From: CAYTTR01 sp964440805
GTDB taxonomy: Bacteria > Acidobacteriota > Aminicenantia > Aminicenantales > Aminicenantaceae
Length of the DNA: 64,000 nucleotides
Assembly (NCBI GenBank): GCA_964440805.1
Contig: CAYTTR010000001.1
Coordinates: 137,746 to 201,745, forward strand
Direction of reading: 5' to 3'
This document shows, one piece after another, positions 56,567 to 64,000 of the stretch. The translations under genes and the position numbers were made by a program. The number at the start of each line of letters is the position of its first letter. Position 1 is the stretch's first letter. The notes under the pieces were generated by a model, which worked only from the letters and a program-made list of their open reading frames with translations, was not told the origin of the DNA and did not search any database.

Positions 56567-58561
56567 ATGTCCGATAAAATTAGAATTGGTGTCGATACAG
56601 GAGGAACATTCACCGATTTTGTCATTTATAGAAAAGGCAAAATATTAACCTTCAAAATTCCTTCCACTCCATCAAATCCATCTCAATCGATTCTGGAAGG
56701 TCTTCAAGGAAAAATCTCCGATGATTCCAATTCCGAGGTCATTCATGGTACTACTGTGGCTACCAACGCCCTCCTGGAAAGAAAAGGAGGTCATCTTGTT
56801 TTGTTGACTACCAAAGGATTTGAAGACATTCTTTTTATTGGAAGGCAAATCCGGAGCAAACTATACTGTCTTCAACCAGAGCGTAGGCTTACCCTTCTTC
56901 CCCGTCGAATGTGTTTTGGGGTTGAAGAAAGAATCCTGGCCGGAGGAGCAGTCGAAAGAAAGCTCTCAATTAGCCACATTCGATCTCTTATTGACAAGAT
57001 ATCTTCCCAGAAAATCGAGGCAGTTGCGGTTTGTCTTCTTCACTCGTACATCAATCCAAGTCATGAACAACTAATCCGGCGGGAATTGGAAAAAAAAGGA
57101 CTTTTAACTTCCGTTTCTCATGAAATTCTTCCTGAGCATCGGGAATATGAAAGAATGGCTTTAACCACAGTTAACGCTTATTTAATGCCAGTGATCAGCA
57201 GATACCTGAAAAATTTGGAAAATGGTCTTGCTGCAACTAAGCTCTGGATCATGCAATCAAACGAAGGGTATATTTCAGCCTCAACCATTAGAAAGGAACC
57301 TATTAGAACAGCTTTGTCCGGTCCTGCAGCCGGAGTAGTAGCTGCCTTCCATTTGGGAAAGGTTTCCGGCTGGAATAAGATAATTTCCTTTGACATGGGA
57401 GGAACATCGACCGATGTTTCTTTGATTGACAGAAAAATCAGCCGCACCCATGAAAGCCGCATAGGAGATATTCCCATCCGCCTTCCCATGATCGATATTC
57501 ACACAGTTGGAGCCGGAGGAGGCTCAATCGCTTACCTTGACCGGGGAGGTTCCTTGAGGGTGGGGCCTCAAAGTGCAGGGGCAGATCCAGGACCTGCCTG
57601 CTATGGAAAAGGGCGACATCCCACAGTCACTGATGCCAACCTGATTCTTGGACGCTTGGATCCTCATTTTTTTTTGGGGGGGGGAATGACCATTTTTCCC
57701 CAAAGAAGTCACCAAGCAATAACTTCATTAGCCAAAAAAATTAATAAATCAGTTGAGGAAACTGCTGAAGGAATCATTGCTGTAGCCAATGCTAACATGG
57801 AAAGAGCTATTCGGGTTATTTCCATAGAGAGAGGATTTGATCCCAGAGAATTTACCATTTTCTCTTTTGGGGGTGCAGGAGGAATCCATGCTGTTGAGAT
57901 CGCCTCGGGTTTGAACATTGAATCAGTTATTATACCCAGGAACGCCGGAGTTTTTTCCGCTCTCGGCCTTCTCCTGGCTGACGCAGTCAAAGATTTTTCC
58001 TGTTCGATCCTTAAAACCTTAATAGAATTTTCACCAAAGCAACGGGAATTATCTTTTAACAAACTCATTCAAACCGGCCTTAAATCCATGATTAATGAAG
58101 GATTCAAATTTTCCCAAATCAAAGTATTTCCTACCCTTAACATGAGATATTACGGCCAGTCTTACGAAATTGAAATACCCTACAATCCAGCTATATCCCT
58201 CGAGCAGGAATTTCACAAAGCTCATCAAAAACTCTACTCCTATCATCAACCTCAAAGACTAATAGAAGTAGTTGATCTTAAAGTTAAAGTAATCGGCTTA
58301 AGCAGCGGAGTTATATTAAAAAAATATCCCGTACTTGACAGAAATACCCACAATGCCTTGGTTAAAAAACAAGACCTTTTCTTTAAAAAAGAGTGGTTCA
58401 AAACCCCAGTTTATGACCGTCATTTACTTTCCCCCGGGAACTCTATTTTGGGGCCGGCTCTTATCAGGGATCATGAAGCCACCACTTTCTTACCTCCTGA
58501 CCACTCACTAATAGTTGATCCTTATTTCAACTTAATTATAAAGCAGGACAGACAGAATTGA
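56567..58561 (+). CDS. hyuA: Hydantoinase/oxoprolinase subunit A (HyuA)
   Basis: 664 aa. ASKHA-type ATP-binding fold: IRIGVDTGGTFTDF at the N-terminus (phosphate 1), HGTTVATNALLERKG, the SGPAAGVVAA and SFDMGGTSTDVSL loops, DPGPACYGKG and FGGAGGIHA. With HyuB it hydrolyses 5-oxoproline or a hydantoin in an ATP-dependent way. A run of T9 then G9 (57667-57684) encodes the conserved FFLGGG segment and is prone to slippage. The stop overlaps the hyuB ATG by one base (TGATG). Confidence 0.92.
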   Translation: MSDKIRIGVDTGGTFTDFVIYRKGKILTFKIPSTPSNPSQSILEGLQGKISDDSNSEVIHGTTVATNALLERKGGHLVLLTTKGFEDILFIGRQIRSKLYCLQPERRLTLLPRRMCFGVEERILAGGAVERKLSISHIRSLIDKISSQKIEAVAVCLLHSYINPSHEQLIRRELEKKGLLTSVSHEILPEHREYERMALTTVNAYLMPVISRYLKNLENGLAATKLWIMQSNEGYISASTIRKEPIRTALSGPAAGVVAAFHLGKVSGWNKIISFDMGGTSTDVSLIDRKISRTHESRIGDIPIRLPMIDIHTVGAGGGSIAYLDRGGSLRVGPQSAGADPGPACYGKGRHPTVTDANLILGRLDPHFFLGGGMTIFPQRSHQAITSLAKKINKSVEETAEGIIAVANANMERAIRVISIERGFDPREFTIFSFGGAGGIHAVEIASGLNIESVIIPRNAGVFSALGLLLADAVKDFSCSILKTLIEFSPKQRELSFNKLIQTGLKSMINEGFKFSQIKVFPTLNMRYYGQSYEIEIPYNPAISLEQEFHKAHQKLYSYHQPQRLIEVVDLKVKVIGLSSGVILKKYPVLDRNTHNALVKKQDLFFKKEWFKTPVYDRHLLSPGNSILGPALIRDHEATTFLPPDHSLIVDPYFNLIIKQDRQN

Positions 58562-60129
58562 TGAAAGACTTCGATTCAATCGAACTGGAATTATTCAAGA
58601 ACAGATTCATCTCCATTTCAGAAGAAATGGGAGCAGTTCTGGGAAGGACTGCTCTTTCTCCCAATATCAAAGAGAGAAAAGACTTTTCCTGTGCCTTGTT
58701 TAACAATAAGGGCGAAACCTTTTCCCAAGGAACCCACATACCTGTCCACTTGGGCGCCATGCCTCTTTCTGTCCAAACATGCCTGAGAGACATTAATCTC
58801 GAAGAAGGGGATCTGGTCATTCTCAATGATCCCTATCGAGGAGGAACCCATTTACCTGATATTACCTGTGTCTCACCTGTTTTCTTTAAGAAAAAACTCT
58901 GTTTTTTAGTGGCCACCAGGGCCCATCATTCTGATGTAGGAGGAATGACACCAGGCTCAATGCCTCTGGCAACAGAAATATTCCAGGAAGGAATTATTAT
59001 TCCTCCCCTTAAGCTAGTTAAAAAAAGAACAATCAATGAATCGGTGTTAGCCTTGATTCTTGCCAATGTCAGAACACCAGAAGAACGCCGAGCGGATCTC
59101 AGGGCTCAAATTGCGGCCAATGAAAGAGGATCCAAGAGGCTCAAGGAATTGGTGTTAACTCATGGGCTTGAAAAAACTATGCATTATGCCTCCCTTATCC
59201 AGGATTATACAGAATCTTTTCTCCGCCAGTCTTTGAAAGAAATTCCGGATGGTTCATATTCCTTTACTGACTATATGGACGATGACGGCATCAATACCGA
59301 ATCAATCCCCATTAGTGTGCTTCTTACAATTAAAGGCGATGAAGCCTTAATCGATTTCACTCCCACCTCTTCCCAGGTAGAAGGGAGTATAAACGCCAAT
59401 TTTGCGGTCACCTTATCAGCTTGTCTGTATGTCTTCCGCTGCCTGGTAGAAGAAGATATTCCTTTTAACACTGGCCTAATAAGACCTCTCAAGATCAAAG
59501 TCTCACCAGGCTCCCTGCTTAATGCCCACTTTCCTTCTGCTATGGCTGGAGGAAACGTGGAGACATCTCAGCGGATTGTGGATGTTCTCCTTGGCGCTCT
59601 GGCCCAGGCAATACCAGAAAAAATTCCTGCAGCCAGCTCAGGAACCATGAACAACATAGCGGTAGGGGCTTTTGATATAAGAAAAAAGAAAAATTTCGCT
59701 TACTACGAAACAATCGGAGGAGGAATGGGAGCAGGCAAGGAAAGTCCAGGATTAAACGGAGTTCATACACACATGACAAATTCAATGAATACTCCCGTTG
59801 AAGCTCTGGAAAATTACCTTCCCTTGAAAATCAGAATCTATAAACTCCGCCGGGGATCAGGCGGCAAAGGACTTTGGAACGGTGGAGAAGGAATCATTAG
59901 AGAATATGAGTTTTTTACTCCAGCTCAAGTCACCATCATTTCCGAAAGAAGAAAATTCTCTCCTTATGGAGTCTCAGGAGGAGAAGCCGGAAAAACTGGC
60001 AGAAATACTCTCAGACAGGATGGGAAAAACAGGCGGTTAGGTTCAAAAGTGAATATCAAAGTTCAGGCAGGAGATATTCTTCGCCTGGAAACTCCTGGAG
60101 GAGGAGGTTATGGCCGCAAGAAAAGATAA
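58561..60129 (+). CDS. hyuB: Hydantoinase/oxoprolinase subunit B (HyuB)
   Basis: 522 aa from the ATG overlapping the hyuA stop. Conserved blocks: SEEMGAVLGRTALSPNIKER, FSQGTHIPVHLGAMP, LNDPYRGGTHLPDITCVSP, AHHSDVGGMTPGSMP and the C-terminal SERRKFSPYGVSGG and ETPGGGGYG. The HxD/H residues in the middle bind the metal ion. Completes the ATP-dependent amidohydrolase; 5-oxoproline (from glutathione or N-terminal Gln) is the most common substrate. It overlaps the transporter gene by 20 bases. Confidence 0.93.
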   Translation: MKDFDSIELELFKNRFISISEEMGAVLGRTALSPNIKERKDFSCALFNNKGETFSQGTHIPVHLGAMPLSVQTCLRDINLEEGDLVILNDPYRGGTHLPDITCVSPVFFKKKLCFLVATRAHHSDVGGMTPGSMPLATEIFQEGIIIPPLKLVKKRTINESVLALILANVRTPEERRADLRAQIAANERGSKRLKELVLTHGLEKTMHYASLIQDYTESFLRQSLKEIPDGSYSFTDYMDDDGINTESIPISVLLTIKGDEALIDFTPTSSQVEGSINANFAVTLSACLYVFRCLVEEDIPFNTGLIRPLKIKVSPGSLLNAHFPSAMAGGNVETSQRIVDVLLGALAQAIPEKIPAASSGTMNNIAVGAFDIRKKKNFAYYETIGGGMGAGKESPGLNGVHTHMTNSMNTPVEALENYLPLKIRIYKLRRGSGGKGLWNGGEGIIREYEFFTPAQVTIISERRKFSPYGVSGGEAGKTGRNTLRQDGKNRRLGSKVNIKVQAGDILRLETPGGGGYGRKKR

Positions 60130-61324
60130 AAAAAAGTCCTCCCTTGGACCAGGATTTCTGGTAACAGCAGCCTTTATTGGGCCAGGAACTGTCACTACCT
60201 GTTCACTGGCTGGGGCAAGGTTCGGCCCAACCCTCCTTTATGGCCTTCTTTTTGCCACCGCTGCCACCATCCTGCTTCAAGAAATGACCGGACGTCTCAG
60301 TCTGGGAGCGAAAACGGATCTGGCTCAATCTTTACGTGAATTTCCCCGGTCGCAGGTTACAAAACTTATATTCATCATCCTGACACTCTCTTCCATCACC
60401 TTCGGCTGTATGGCTTATGAAGCAGGAAATATTATCGGAGGATCTTTGGGGCTGGAGATGGTCACTTCCCTTCCTAAAAAAATTTGGGTCCTCCTTATTT
60501 CCGGAACTGCTTTTTTTATTCTTAACCAGAAGCGTTACCGGATAGTTGAAAAAACATTGATGTTTCTGGTTTTTCTGATGAGTCTATCCTTTCTAACTAC
60601 TGTCATAATCATTCGGCCCAATCTTCTTTCTGTCTTAAAAGGCTTTATTCCTTCCTTTCCTGATGGATCTCTTCCCTTGCTTCTGGCTCTTATTGGCACA
60701 ACTATTGTTCCTTACAACCTTTTTCTCCACTCCTCTGCGGTAAAAGAAAAATGGAACCAATCTAAGGATCTGAAGTTAATGCGCCGAGACCTTTTTTATT
60801 CGGTTAGCCTTGGCGGCTTGATTTCAACTGCTATCATTATCACCTCATCTTCTGCTTATTTCGAGAAAGGCCTGCTTCTTGAAAATGGAGCTCAGATGGC
60901 AGAACAGCTTAAACCACTGTTTGGCTACCTGACCAAAATTCTTTTTGGTCTTGGTTTTTTTGCGGCAGGAATTAGTTCTGCCATTACTGCTCCCTATGCT
61001 GCAGCTTGCGCTTCTTCAGGAGTCCTTGGCTGGCAGGAAGGACCTGAGGGCCAAAGATTCCGGACAATCTGGATAGTTGTTTTGGTCACAGGATTTGTAG
61101 TCTCTCTTTTTGGGTTGAAGCCCATAGCGGTTATTGTTTTTGCCCAAATGGCTAACGGTTTTACCCTTCCAGTGGTCTCAATTTTTCTCCTTTTCGTCCT
61201 TAACAACAAGGAACACTTGGGTCCTCTTAAAAACAGCAATAACCAAAATATTCTGGCTGGATTGGTGGTAATATTGGTTTCTGTCTTGGGTATCTGGAAT
61301 ATTATTAAATTCTTTTTCCACTAA
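60110..61324 (+). CDS. Nramp-fold transporter with non-canonical metal site
   Basis: 404 aa, about 11 transmembrane helices. The family shape is clear (GPGFLVTAAFIGPGT in TM1, IVPYNLFLHSSAV in TM6, late GLKPIAVIVFAQMANG), but the metal-binding residues are not. The TM1 motif DPGN reads GPGT (residues 24-27) and the TM6 motif MPH reads VPY (about 200-202). So the canonical Mn/Fe ligands (Asp, Asn, Met) are all replaced. Encoded in the hyuAB operon with a 20-base overlap, it may carry Mg2+ or the organic substrate of HyuAB; this is unproven. Confidence 0.82.
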   Translation: MAARKDKKKSSLGPGFLVTAAFIGPGTVTTCSLAGARFGPTLLYGLLFATAATILLQEMTGRLSLGAKTDLAQSLREFPRSQVTKLIFIILTLSSITFGCMAYEAGNIIGGSLGLEMVTSLPKKIWVLLISGTAFFILNQKRYRIVEKTLMFLVFLMSLSFLTTVIIIRPNLLSVLKGFIPSFPDGSLPLLLALIGTTIVPYNLFLHSSAVKEKWNQSKDLKLMRRDLFYSVSLGGLISTAIIITSSSAYFEKGLLLENGAQMAEQLKPLFGYLTKILFGLGFFAAGISSAITAPYAAACASSGVLGWQEGPEGQRFRTIWIVVLVTGFVVSLFGLKPIAVIVFAQMANGFTLPVVSIFLLFVLNNKEHLGPLKNSNNQNILAGLVVILVSVLGIWNIIKFFFH

Positions 61325-61492
61325 TCTGAAAAGTAATTCTTTACCAAAATTAAATTTGAAAGCGATCAAGATGTGAATCACGGTTGTATAAAAAATTGGA
61401 ACGGAGTTTTCTATGAGTCATTTATAAAAGACAAAAAAAATAATTTTTGATAATCTAAAAAAATAAAAACAGCAAACGAAAATCCAATAAAA

Positions 61493-62935
61493 ATGAAAAA
61501 ACCTTTAAATAATCCCACGGAAAACCTAAGCAGGCAACTTGGACTCTTTGACTCTTCAATGATCATGATGGGCATTGTTATTGGCTCGGGTATCTTTGTC
61601 ACTACCGGTATAATGGCCGATAATCTTCCTTCTCCGGCTCTTATCCTCTTGGCCTGGATTTTCGGAGGCCTCCTCACTCTGGCTGGAGCCTTGACTTATG
61701 CCGAGCTGGGAACTTCTTTTCCAGAATCCGGGGGCCAATATGTCTATCTACGGGAAGCTTATGGGGATCTGGCCGGATTTCTTTTTGGCTGGGTTCTCTT
61801 TCTGATTTACATGACCGGGGGTATTGCTGCCCTTGCTTTGGCCTTTACAGAATACATGGGGCGCTTTATTACAGCCATAGGGCCTGAAACAATACTACTC
61901 AAGGTTAATTTTCATCCTCTTGTTTTTTCCTTTAATTATAAACTCTCCTCCGGCCAACTGGGCGCGGCCTGCCTTATTTTCCTTCTATCTTTTGTTAATT
62001 ACATGGGTATACGTTGGGGGAAAGCAGTCCAGAATGTATTTACTCTATTAAAAATCGCAACCCTTTTGATCATAGTTTTTCTGGGTTTTTTCTTCCAGCC
62101 GCAAACATCTTTTCATCTTCCTTTTAATCCGGATAAAGCCAGCCTTACCGAACTCCTTTCGGGTTTTGGTTTGGCTTTGATTGCCGTCACCTGGGCTTTT
62201 GATGGCTGGAACAATGTTAACTTCGTATCCGGGGAAATCAAGAAACCTCAAAAAACCCTTCCCTGTGCTCTGATTAGCGGGGCAGCTGGAATCACTATTC
62301 TTTACTTCTTGATTAATCTCGTCTACTTCCGGGCCCTTAACCTTAATGAGATGAAAGGCGTAGTTCGGATTGCAGAAAAAGCCTCTACCTCTCTATTTGG
62401 TCCTATTGCCTCCTCTTTTATAGCTATTGCAATTCTTATCTCTATCTTTGGCTCACTTAACGGATCCATCCTTTCTGGACCAAGAGTCTACTATGCCATG
62501 GCTCGTGATAAATTATTTTTTCGTAAAGCCGGACTCATCCACCGCCAGTACAAGACTCCTGGTTTCTCCATAATACTTCAGGCTGTCTGGGCATCTCTCC
62601 TGGCTTTAAGTGGAACTTTCCAACAAGTTTTGACATTCAGCATGTTTATGGCCATTGCGTTTTGGATTGCTGCTGCTGCTTCAGTCTTCACTTTGAGGAA
62701 AAAGCGTCCTTCCCTACTTAGGCCTTACAAAGTCTGGGGGTATCCTGTTATTCCGGCTCTTTTTATCCTGGCATCCATGGGAATTCTCATCAACACAGTT
62801 ATTGAGAGAACCCTGGAATCTCTGGCTGGCTTAACCATTACTCTCTTTGGGATTCCTGCTTATCTGTTCTGGAAAAGAAAAGCAGGATTTGATAAAAAAA
62901 CAAATAGATTCAAAGAAAATGAAAATATTCAATGA
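61493..62935 (+). CDS. APC family amino acid permease
   Basis: 480 aa, twelve transmembrane helices. Typical APC/LAT signature GIVIGSGIFVTTGI in TM1, ALTYAELGTSFPESGGQYVYLREAYGDLAGFLFGW (begins near residue 65), the TM6 region VTWAFDGWNNVNFVSGEIKKP and the central ILISIFGSLNGSILSGPRVYYAMARD. It moves amino acids, with proton symport or exchange. It lies between the hyuAB-Nramp genes and a dehydratase gene that starts inside its 3' end, so import and breakdown look coupled. Confidence 0.93.
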   Translation: MKKPLNNPTENLSRQLGLFDSSMIMMGIVIGSGIFVTTGIMADNLPSPALILLAWIFGGLLTLAGALTYAELGTSFPESGGQYVYLREAYGDLAGFLFGWVLFLIYMTGGIAALALAFTEYMGRFITAIGPETILLKVNFHPLVFSFNYKLSSGQLGAACLIFLLSFVNYMGIRWGKAVQNVFTLLKIATLLIIVFLGFFFQPQTSFHLPFNPDKASLTELLSGFGLALIAVTWAFDGWNNVNFVSGEIKKPQKTLPCALISGAAGITILYFLINLVYFRALNLNEMKGVVRIAEKASTSLFGPIASSFIAIAILISIFGSLNGSILSGPRVYYAMARDKLFFRKAGLIHRQYKTPGFSIILQAVWASLLALSGTFQQVLTFSMFMAIAFWIAAAASVFTLRKKRPSLLRPYKVWGYPVIPALFILASMGILINTVIERTLESLAGLTITLFGIPAYLFWKRKAGFDKKTNRFKENENIQ

Positions 62936-63902
62936 AAAAAATTATGCCCGGCAAAAAGTTTACAAAGAGGTGCTGGCCGCACAAGATATTCTCCATTCTT
63001 ATGTAAGAAAAACTCCCCTTGAGCACTCCCCCTGGCTCAGTCATCTTTGTGGCGGCCGGGTTTTTTTAAAGCTGGAAAACCTGCAGCTCTCTGGTTCATT
63101 CAAGTTCAGAGGAGCTCTTAATAAAATCCTTTCGTTAGACCAGAACACAAAAAAAAGAGAGATAATAACCGCCTCTTCCGGTAATCACGGGGCTGCAGTA
63201 GCCTTTATTATGAAACAATTCAATTTCGAGGGCCGTATAATTCTTCCCCTTGAGACGGAGCCTGCCAAGGTGGAATATCTAAGATTATTGGGAGCAAAAC
63301 TTACTTTCCACGGTCATGACTGCCTGGAAACAGAAAACTTTGCTCGCAGGCTGGCAGAAGATAGAGAAGTCAATTATATTCCCCCTTATAATGATCTTAA
63401 AGTAGTGGCTGGCCAAGGAACAGTGGGCTGGGAAATTCACCAACAGCTTGAGGAACTAAACTCCATCCTTGTCCCAGTTGGAGGCGGAGGACTGGCGGCA
63501 GGAACCGCTGGTTACCTTAAAGCAATCATTCCTTCCTTAGAAGTTATTGGGTGCCAGCCTGAGAATTCAGCAGTAATGGCTGAATCCATCAAGGCTGGAT
63601 ACATTATTGAAACAGAAGCCAAGCCTACTCTTTCAGATGGCTCTGCTGGCGGAATCGAATCAGGTTCGATTACTTTTGAGCTTTGCCGCCGCTTGATTGA
63701 TGAATTCATTCTGGTGGATGAAAAAGAAATAAAAGATGCCATCCTCTTTTTTCTGGATAAACATCATCTTCTGGTGGAAGGAGCAGCTGCCCTCTCATTG
63801 GCCGCCTTTAAGAAAAATATGTCCCGTTTCAAGAAAAAAACCGTGGTTCTGGTGGTCACTGGATCCAGAATTAGCCTGAATAAACTTAAATCCCTCTTGT
63901 AA
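62919..63902 (+). CDS. PLP-dependent threonine dehydratase/serine racemase-like enzyme
   Basis: 327 aa from the ATG giving MKIFNEKNYAR; an upstream frame extension would overlap the permease further. Fold-type II: SGSFKFRGA with Schiff-base Lys (about residue 60), SSGNHGAAVAFIM, the glycine loop PVGGGGLAAGTAGY, and VEGAAALSLAAF. No C-terminal ACT domain, so this is the short catabolic type. It deaminates threonine or serine to 2-oxo-acid and ammonia, or racemises serine. Overlaps the APC gene by 17 bases. The remaining 98 bases (63903-64000) hold no recognised gene. Confidence 0.88.
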   Translation: MKIFNEKNYARQKVYKEVLAAQDILHSYVRKTPLEHSPWLSHLCGGRVFLKLENLQLSGSFKFRGALNKILSLDQNTKKREIITASSGNHGAAVAFIMKQFNFEGRIILPLETEPAKVEYLRLLGAKLTFHGHDCLETENFARRLAEDREVNYIPPYNDLKVVAGQGTVGWEIHQQLEELNSILVPVGGGGLAAGTAGYLKAIIPSLEVIGCQPENSAVMAESIKAGYIIETEAKPTLSDGSAGGIESGSITFELCRRLIDEFILVDEKEIKDAILFFLDKHHLLVEGAAALSLAAFKKNMSRFKKKTVVLVVTGSRISLNKLKSLL

Positions 63903-64000
63903 TAAGATTAGTCCTTAAATAACAACCTCTTTATTATTTTAGGCTTTGTCCCGAAGTGACGGGAATCAAATCTGGATAAAGGTGCAGGGAAATGTCGGAG

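Noticed and set aside
60691..60709. Second near-identical TTGGCACAACTATTG string resembling a sigma-54 promoter
   Set aside because: It lies inside the Nramp-like coding region, the -12 element is TTGTT rather than TTGCA, and no gene starts downstream.
1..64000. tRNA or rRNA genes
   Set aside because: Each intergenic stretch was read for cloverleaf and rRNA-like sequence and none was found; most spacers are shorter than 200 bases.

Overview
The window looks like a scaffold from an uncultured, moderately AT-rich, Gram-negative, anaerobic-type bacterium. Candidatus Aminicenantes (OP8) is my best guess, from the gene repertoire and arrangement: many secreted peptidase-like proteins, tandem exported amidohydrolases, Tat-tagged enzymes and Fe-S proteins. 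I could not test this by phylogeny. A 10-N assembly gap at 19756-19765 shows it is a draft scaffold. No rRNA, tRNA, CRISPR array, prophage or transposase gene was seen. The window is almost fully coding, with short operons on both strands.

Layout. 1-1.1 kb: a LOG-family protein cut by the window edge, then an RlpA-type lipoprotein. 1.2-5.4 kb (-): three consecutive exported amidohydrolase-fold proteins, only one with metal ligands. 5.4-7.3 kb: an HprK-like P-loop protein coupled to a phosphosulfolactate synthase (ComA). 7.4-11.2 kb (-): a GH63-type glycosidase and a Tat-exported class V aminotransferase. 11.5-18.2 kb: DUF362/ferredoxin protein, M20 peptidase, then aminotransferase, SerA-like dehydrogenase, cysteine desulfurase and a pterin-binding methyltransferase (serine, sulfur and C1 metabolism). 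18.4-26.3 kb: DUF4416, leaderless asnS, and the packed cluster rimO-pgpA-cinA-thpR-plsY-gpsA-TPR lipoprotein. 26.3-28.8 kb (-): metK-ahcY. 28.9-34.1 kb: two M16-fold proteins that have both lost the zinc motif, translationally coupled to bifunctional FtcD, then a nicotinamidase-like hydrolase. 34.1-36.6 kb (-): znuA-znuC-znuB. 36.8-39.7 kb: pepD, a PP-loop ATPase and an Rrf2 regulator. 39.7-44.6 kb (-): a serine-hydrolase-fold pseudoenzyme and a YhaN/YhaO (SbcCD-like) pair. 44.7-48.1 kb: a Tat-tagged radical SAM protein and an S9 peptidase. 48.2-53.5 kb: a Cache-PAS histidine kinase and an NtrC-type regulator, then a perfect palindrome, a near-consensus sigma-54 promoter, a small unknown gene and glutamate dehydrogenase. 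53.7-56.5 kb: a degenerate GGDEF protein, a lone receiver, RidA and a zinc ribbon. 56.6-63.9 kb: hydantoinase/oxoprolinase A and B, an atypical Nramp-fold transporter, an APC permease and a threonine-dehydratase-like enzyme.

Together the genes suggest a peptide- and amino-acid-fermenting life: peptidases and permeases supply amino acids, dehydratase, RidA, FtcD, oxoprolinase and GDH deaminate or open them, and GDH is probably switched by a sigma-54 two-component system.

The strongest non-genic signals are (i) a 155-bp foldback (MITE-like) repeat in three copies plus two remnants, all sitting at gene 3' ends; (ii) a 109-bp GC-rich, pseudoknot-capable sequence inserted cleanly into one copy with no target duplication; and (iii) the sigma-54 and palindrome control region of GDH. 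A recurring protein theme is enzyme folds that have lost catalytic residues: two amidohydrolases, both M16 proteins, a beta-lactamase-fold lipoprotein, a GGDEF domain and an Nramp transporter.
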